Shown: positions 57,105-64,000 of the stretch, in pieces
Layout: each line of letters opens with the position of its first letter
How positions within the stretch are numbered: position 1 is the stretch's first letter
Source: Ceratobasidium sp. AG-K
Lineage: Eukaryota; Basidiomycota; Agaricomycetes; Cantharellales; Ceratobasidiaceae
DNA length: 64,000 bases
Assembly: GCA_037039685.1 (NCBI GenBank)
Contig: JAWNGF010000005.1
Coordinates: 2,418,001-2,482,000, forward strand
Reading direction: 5' to 3'
Notes under the pieces: generated by a model
Told to the model about the DNA's origin: nothing
The model's database searches: none
The model's input: only the letters and a program-made list of their open reading frames with translations
Position numbers and translations under genes: made by a program

Positions 57105-60100
57105 TCAGGTTTCAAACTTCACTTCTTTCCTCACAGGCGAAGGGATGCGCGCTGGCGAGCCCCGTTCCACCATGGCCGAAGGTGGCCGATCCATCCTGCT
57201 GCGAAGCCTTTCCAGTTCACGTTCAAGTCTGGACGATGGGGTTAGCCTATCGTTCGAGTAATCCGAGGCCATGACCTACGCCAGAGCCCTCTGTTTGTAA
57301 TCAGCGCTTTCCCGCTCGGCGCGACGCTTCGCCAGCTGAAGATTGTTCTCGTTTGTTTGCTGGAGCCGAATGCCGTTCGTGAATTAGTAGGTATTGACTG
57401 AGATTCTAAATTTACCATTTCATCCATTGCCTGCCGCATGCTCTCCAACTTTTCGTCGTTGGCCCGCATCTCGTCTTCCATTCGGACGCGGAGTCGCTCG
57501 CTCTCCCCTGGAAGATCTCAGTCTCGCACATGACAGTTCTGGAGATCGCCTCTTACTGGATGTATCAGATTTATCGCGTCCGATCTTGCTTGCGAGTTCT
57601 TCGATCCGGGAACGAGTGCCAGCAGTTCGAGGAGAAGAAGCGTATGACCTTGTTTCAAGATCCACAACGCGCAAATTGAGCTCCTTCACTTGTTTCTCAA
57701 GGGACGCCTGTGCATTAAAAATACATTTATTAAGCGCATAGTTTCATCGATACACGAGAGGAGAAAATGGGTATATGCACGGTCAACGTACATTAAGTCT
57801 GTCGAGGCTAGCGTTCTCCTCCCGAACCTTCTTCAATTCAACTTGACTGTCGTTGGCGTAACCTTCAGCCTTCTTCAGGCGATTGGTGGCAAGCTGCATG
57901 CGATCCGTTTGCTCTTCAAGGGCACCCCGCAATTCTTGGTTCTTGAGATGAAGCTCTTGCATTATGCGGTCGGACGAGAACTTGTTGGCGTCCATGTGCT
58001 CTTGAGCTATGTCATTCAACCGGCCCTCGAGTGCGCGTCGGGCCTTTTGCAAAGCAGCACGATCGGCTTCGGCTTCGTCCAAAACTGCTCGCAACTCGCG
58101 AACTTGAGATAGGAGGGCAACAATCTGAGTCTGCTGCTCCGTCTGGGCGTTGGTCGCAGATTCGTAGGCAGCAGTGAGATCGCTGATCTTCGTCTCGTAT
58201 CGCTCCTTGTCCTTCTTCCATGTCCCTCCTGAGTAGACCTCGTCGTCATATCGCAGGTGGAGTTCATCGAGCTCGGACCTAGTCTTGCGATTCTCCTCAC
58301 GCAATCGGCTCATCGCATCTCGCTGATATTGAAGTTCTGAGAGGAGGTTAGTAAGAGCCAAGCCAACTCAATTGGGATTCCTCACCCTCGCTAAGTTGAG
58401 CCAGTTCAGCTGATATTCATCGTCAGTAACCACATTGAACACGACAAGCTCAGATTGCGTACCTTGATACTTCTTACGGGTTTGGTCAATTGCAAAGTCG
58501 CGCTCTTGAAGATCTTTCTGGTACTGGTCGCGTTCGTCCTCCATGGCTTCAGCTAGACGCTGCTGCAGCAGTTCCATATTGGTGAATTCTCGGTTCTCAT
58601 CCTCAAGCTTCGCTTCCAAATCATGAATATGTTGCTCGGCCCGCTCGAGAGCTGATTCCATAGCCAAACGTTCGCTGTTGGCTTCTTGGAGGATTTTCTC
58701 ATTCTCTGTCAAAGCGCGACGAGCTACGAAAGCTGATGTCAGATCCAGTTCAAAAAAGTAAATCAAGCCCTACCTAGACTTTCCGCGCGTTGAGATTGCG
58801 CCTTGGCGAGTTCAGCACCTTCGATGCGTTCCATGTATTGTTCAGCCTGTGATTTGTAGGTCTCGACCGCTTGCTTCAATTCTGCCAGAGTGTTAGACCA
58901 TTGTCGCATGGGAAGGAGTATTATAGATACCTGAATGGATAGCCGACGACGTGGAAGATGTAATCTCTAGCTCTTGGAGCTCTGCTTGTAACCGGCGCTT
59001 GGCGTCTGGGGTCGAAAGTCAGTATGCGTCAACACATCGCGGCCATCGACATACTAGCTTCCTCGTTCTTGGCCATCGTTTCCATTTCCACCCTCTCCTT
59101 CAGGTTCGCAACTTCGACCAGAAGCGACTTCTTAGCCTGGTTCAACTCGGCGACTTGTCGTCGATTGTCATCAGCCTCGATCTGAGCGGCACGTTGTTGA
59201 GCGAGCTGTTTAAAATAATGAGAGCCAGCACTTAGATCTGAATCAATTTTGGTCATACCAATGCACGGCGAGATTCCTCGAGCTTGGTGTAACTCTCGCG
59301 CTCCTCAGACATTAAGCCATGGAATTTGGACCACATTGTTTTAATGCCACCAAGTTGCGCGTTCTCGGATACCTGCCTAGCCTCTGCTTCTTCCGCAAGG
59401 AGCTCATTGAGTCGCGAATTCTCCCTCGCCAAGCGTTCACGATATGCCTGCAAGGACTGTTTGGACCCATCGCTCTTGTCCAGGTCTTGGCTAAGTTCGC
59501 GTAGAGATGCCTCCAGATGCTGACGAACCCTGTCCGAGGCGACCATTTGGAGCTCGAGGACCTGAATATGGTTACGCATTTGCTCGTCCTGTTGCCGATC
59601 AAGGGTTCGAGGGGGTTCTGAAAGTCGAGGCCCATTTCCGTTGGCTTTGAGCGATCGCTTGGAAGGCGTTACATTCCCATAAGTCCTGCTGTCGTCGCCT
59701 TTGGCACCTCGAGAATTGGTTCGCGCCCGGGCAGCAATTTCTTGCTCCATTTCTTGGTCGACAGCGGTGAGAGCGTTGAGAAGCCTGGTACGGAATACAT
59801 CGTCTTTGGGACCAGAAGTAGCAACCAAGCGACGGATTTCTGCGAGCTGGCGCTCCACCTTGTGCTTGATGCGCTCGCCAATGGATCGGGCGGTATCCGA
59901 GTCTTCAATCTGAGTCTGGAGTTGATGTATGCGCGCTTCATACTGACGCCGGAGGTTGGCCATGGCATTCTGGGTCTCGCCGTCGTCAGCCAAGTTTGCA
60001 AGCTCAGCCTCCAAGGCTTCCTTCGAACGAGAGAGCGCAGATATTTGACGGTTGGCATCGCTAATCTGACTTTGTAGAATCTGAAGCTCGTTCTGGAGTC

Positions 60101-63100
60101 GTCGGACTTGCGTTTCTGCAGCTTCTTTACCGTGTCGCTCGCCCTCGATCTCCGCTTCAGCCTTGCCGAGTTTGTCGTTGGCCGCTTTCAGTGCCTTGTC
60201 CTTGGCTCGAAGGTCTTGTCGTTCTCGTTCAGTTTCGCGAGCGTAATCTTCAGCCTCGGCGGACAAACGTGTTTTGGCCTTCTCGAGAGAGCGTACGTAG
60301 GTAGTGAGGCGCTGTAGCTCAACTTGTGCGTCGGCAAGTTGGTTGTCGGTGACTTTCTTGGCCGCTTCTAGAACATGGACGTGCTCGACGATCGTCTTGT
60401 CTTGTTTAGACTTGAGCTGGCTGATCTCCCACTCCTTGTTGCGAATGTCCTCCTGGGCTTTCTTCATGTCCCGCTCGAACTTGACAATAGTATCCTTGAG
60501 CTTCGTGACTTCTCGGTTATGCGAAGACCCAGACTTTTCGAGTTTTTCACGCTTGTGTGTCTCTGTATCGAGCTGCTTCCGAAGAGCGTCCATCTGGCGG
60601 ACCCATGAAGACTTCTCCCGCTCGATCTGAAGAACCGCATCTTCGAAGTCCTGGTGCTTGGCTTGAGCGGCAGCGACCTGCTTCTCGAGGGCCTGAAACG
60701 AGAACATTAGCTAGCGACCAATATCTCTCCACCTCCTAACGTACATCCTTGCTTTTCGTGACCTCCTCAAGTTCATTGTCCGCTTCGATTTGTCGAGCGC
60801 GCATAGTTTGTAGCTCGGCTTCGGCGGCGCGTTTTGCCTTTTCCGCGCTCGCGAGGGCAGCCTCGGCGTCCACTAACTTGGCCTGGTGGTCGGACGACAC
60901 ATTCTTGACCTCCCGGAGGGATTTGCTCAGATTGTCCTTTTCGCGTTGGGCAGCTTCCAGATCGACCCGTAATTTGTTCTGGGCCTCGGTTGTCTGTCTG
61001 CGAACGCTCGCCAGCTCTGCGCCAAGCTCTGATACTTGGGTCCGCAAGACGCTGATCTCCTGCTCGCGGCTCTTCTCAGCTTCGGCTCGCTGTGTATCTT
61101 CAGACGCTTTGGCACGCATCAATGCACGCAGCTCGTCCAGCTCTTTCTGAAGTTTGTTGCGGGCTTGCGAGTCTCGTTCCGAGTCCTCTTGTTGCGCTTC
61201 GAGTTCCTTGGCCAGGGTATCGATTTCGCCCTCGAGCTCGGCGCATTGTTTAGTAGCAGCCTCGCGCTCGCGTCGAACACTGGCCAGCTCGCCATTTAGG
61301 CGCCCAATATCGCCTTCCTTGCGTTGGAGCATGGCCTCGTAATCAGTGGCTGTTCGGCTAAGCTCGGCGATCTGGTCCTTGGCTTGTCGGGCCTCCTTTT
61401 CGAGAACATCTAGTTTGGCCTTGCTCACATCTCTGTAAAAAAAAAATAAGTCGTGCGCGACGCAAACTATTGTCTGGCACTCACCGAGTCCGAGCCTCCG
61501 CACCGAGTTTATTCTCAAGCTCAGCAACCGCCGACTCCATGCGCTCCTTGATAAGACCAACATCCTCGTCGCGTTCGGCAAGTGCCCCCTTGAGCTCGGC
61601 AACCTCATGCTCTAAACGATCGCGCTGGGCTTCCAACTCGATGCAAAGTTCCTCCCTTTCCTTTCGTTCGTCGTCCCAATCCCTTTCCCCCTCTTCAAGC
61701 CTCGCCAAATGCTCAGCAGCCTCGTCAAACGCCTCCTTGAGTCGATTATACTTTTCTTCGCCCGACTTGACCGCCGCCAGTGCACGCTCGAGCTGAGAGT
61801 CGAGTTCGTCCAGGTCAGCTTGCATCGTGTTCAGTTCGTCTTCGAGCTCAACCTCACGAGCCTTGGACCGCGCGAGAACTTCCTCCTTGTCGAGTCCAAG
61901 TTGGCGTTCGGCCTCGAGCTGCTCCTCGACACGCGACTTTTCCGTCTCGAGACGCATCTTGAGGGCTTCCAAGGCCGCCTTTTCGGTCCGATCGCGTTCT
62001 GCCATTTCTCGTGCGCGGGCAAGCTCCATCTCCTTCATTCGCAGTTCCTCATCATTACGAGTCGCGGCGAGTAGGGGTCGGACTTTGGTATAGAGTTGCC
62101 ACCAAGGCCACTCGCGGAGCTGAACGTATACACGCGCATTTCGCTGAATCGTCCGAATTGCAACTGCTCGGTTGAGGATTTTGCGCATTTGACGGCGAGC
62201 GGTGAACCGTCGAGCCGCAGCTTGGAATCGAGAGAATACGTCAAAGAGAAGTCCGTCGCGTTGTTCTTCAAGCTCGGCAAGTACACCGGCCTTGAAGAAG
62301 ACCTTGCTCGTTCCGATGCGAAAGGCGCTTTCGTCAAGTTCGAGCGCGTCGACCATTCGCAAGCATGCCTTTCGTCCGTCCATGTAGCCGCGAGGGATGA
62401 CGCCAGGCGTAAGAAGTTCATATCGCTGCCTGAATTCGGCAAAGGGAAGGCGATTGGGATACCCAAGACGGGCAATACGAATACCCTCGAGCACACCATT
62501 GCACCTAAGCTGGTCGAGGACGAGGGGCACATCGATTCGTCCGGGCTTCTTCATTCCGTTGGGAACAATGCAACGCACAAAGTGAGGCTGAGTGGATTGG
62601 AGAGACATCATGAGATTGGCGAGCTGCTCCTTGTGGCGTTGACCTGCCGTCCTGAACACGCCCTTCTTGACTCTCTTCTTGACTCCGCCAAAAACTGCTC
62701 CTGCACCACCAACGGCGCCCGCACCAGCATCGATAAAGTCGGCGAAAAGGGTGCCGATGAAACGCTCGTTTGAGCCCGCCATGACTCGGCCGATGTTATC
62801 ATTGAGCGGATCCTTGTTCTTCTCGAGCCATCCGTCGGTTCGGTACTCGACACGCCCAGCATAGTGTTGAATGATGAATCCTTGAGCGAAGCGTGCGGGA
62901 GCATACTTGGTTTGACCTATGTGGCCAGGCTGCTCTTCGTCCAATCCAGGAGGCGCCCAAATCGAATGTAGTTTTGCCGTAAACGTCGCATCGGTCGCCT
63001 TGGGCATGATACACTCCTCATCCAAACAGCTCAAGACGCCGATCCAGCCAATGCCGGCCCCACCGCCTCCGGGACCGTGCCCACTGACCGTCCCTCCACC

Positions 63101-64000
63101 CTGTCCGTTGGCCGAGGTCGATTCGATCAACTCGATCGTTGGCTGCAGATCCATGCCGAAATCAACAAACTCCCACTCGATCCCCTCCCGCGCGTACTCT
63201 TCTTGCTCGAGAATGAACATGTGTCGATTGAAGAATTGCTGCAGACGCTCATTGGTATAGTTGATGCAGAGCTGCTCGAAGCTGTTTGTCTCAAAGATCT
63301 CGAAACCAGCAATATCGAGCACGCCGATAAACGATGATTTGGAGGTGGGGCGATCGAGCGCTTGATTGATCCGATCAACCAAAGATCCAAAGGTTTTCTC
63401 GTACATGGTCTTGCAGAGCGCGCCAAGTTCGTCAATGGCTTGCTGCTTCGTCCGGGCCTGGTTAACCCATTCGCGGCCAGCCAGTACACGGGGGCGCAAG
63501 ACGGCTTTCGAGAATTCCTGTGGAGAGACACCGAGAAGGTGGCATGCTTTCTCGAGAGCGACATTTGATTTGATTTGGGCTTGGTCGGCGCGGTCGGAGG
63601 ATATATCAATATTTCCAATATGAAGGATAGCAGCCACGACGCGGAAGAGATCGAGTTGTTCATCAGGGGTAAACCCAACGGTATCCAGCGCACCCTACAC
63701 GGATTGACGGTTGGGAGTTGGTGTAAACGACCACTCGAACTTCATACCTTGAGCAACCGCCACTCCTCGCGATCGTCAACGCCATCGACCTCCCTGCGCG
63801 ATTTTTTCAGGTATTCGTACTCTTGGGTGCCACCTTGAAGTAAAAGGGTATCTAAAATTACGAGGTGCACTGAGCTCCCCGCAGTAAGATTCTCAGAAGG
63901 TAACTCACCTCTGAGACTTCCGCCGCCCTCTAAAAGCATATAAAATACGTGAAAGTTGCGCTCAATGTCGCTACGAGTAATCACGCGGCTCTTCTCAAGT
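57105..64000 (-). CDS. class II myosin heavy chain, 5' end outside window
   Basis: Actin-based motor of the cytokinetic contractile ring. The window holds the gene from mid-motor onwards. It shows ERNFHVFYMLLEGG, VAAILHIGNIDISSDRAD, switch II/relay LDIAGFEIFETNSFEQLCIN, the actin-binding segment QPHFVRCIVPNGMKKPGRID, the SH region RCNGVLEGIRIARLGYPNR and FRIGTSKVFFKAGVLAELEE. An IQ-like segment AIRTIQRNARVYVQLREWPW follows. A very long heptad-rich coiled coil (from about 62.05 kb down to 57.4 kb) is broken by small introns, and the end reads RIPSPVRKEVKFET (stop 57105-57107). The P-loop and switch I lie beyond 64000. Two Gly/Ala-rich insertions occur in the motor: one before GVLSCLDEEC and one in loop 2. 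No frameshift was noticed. Confidence 0.93.

Overview
The window is nuclear DNA of a filamentous basidiomycete, most likely an agaricomycete of the Ceratobasidiaceae (Rhizoctonia) type. This is inferred from dense genes with many roughly 45-60 nt GT..AG introns and CTNAY branch points, a NACHT-WD40 gene of the kind common in that group, and a class II myosin. No sequence search was run. Gene calls rest on conserved motifs and on exons joined by eye.

Left third (1-16.3 kb). The C-terminal end of a WDR48 homologue (1-520) is followed by RNase P subunit p30 (945-2172), a TmpA-like membrane oxidoreductase (4034-6261, -), a siderophore-iron MFS transporter (9618-11952, +) with iron-type GATA sites upstream, a phosducin-like protein (12048-13201, -) and an Hst3/Hst4-type sirtuin with a long charged tail (13421-16256, -). 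Gene-poor stretches lie at 2.2-4.0 kb and 6.3-9.6 kb.

Middle (16.8-42 kb). Three tandem paralogues of a zinc-independent medium-chain dehydrogenase (16.8, 18.8, 21.0 kb) are followed by an intact NACHT-WD40 NLR-like gene (24497-28799, -). Next come a decayed copy of the sirtuin/dehydrogenase junction (30.05-30.72 kb), a complete Tc1/mariner element (31773-33391) and a fourth dehydrogenase (34.55 kb). Two divergent short-chain dehydrogenases (36.75 kb +, 40.34 kb -) flank an RTA1-like membrane protein (38.35 kb, -). The most striking observation is that three of the four dehydrogenase paralogues can be translated only if their first intron region holds a one-nucleotide exon between two normal introns.

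Right third (42-64 kb). Ribosomal protein eL8, whose start codon is alone in its coding exon, is followed by a MYND zinc-finger gene. Then come two tandem copies of a TRANK1-like SF1 helicase/alpha-solenoid gene: a full copy (49169-56540, -) and a downstream copy that has lost both the helicase core and the central solenoid (45795-47849, -). Last is the 3' part of a class II myosin heavy chain (57105 to beyond 64000, -).

Several otherwise conserved genes (RNase P p30, phosducin-like, second SDR, helicase) carry isolated one-base frameshifts. These look more like residual assembly indels than decay, so pseudogene calls should be made with care.
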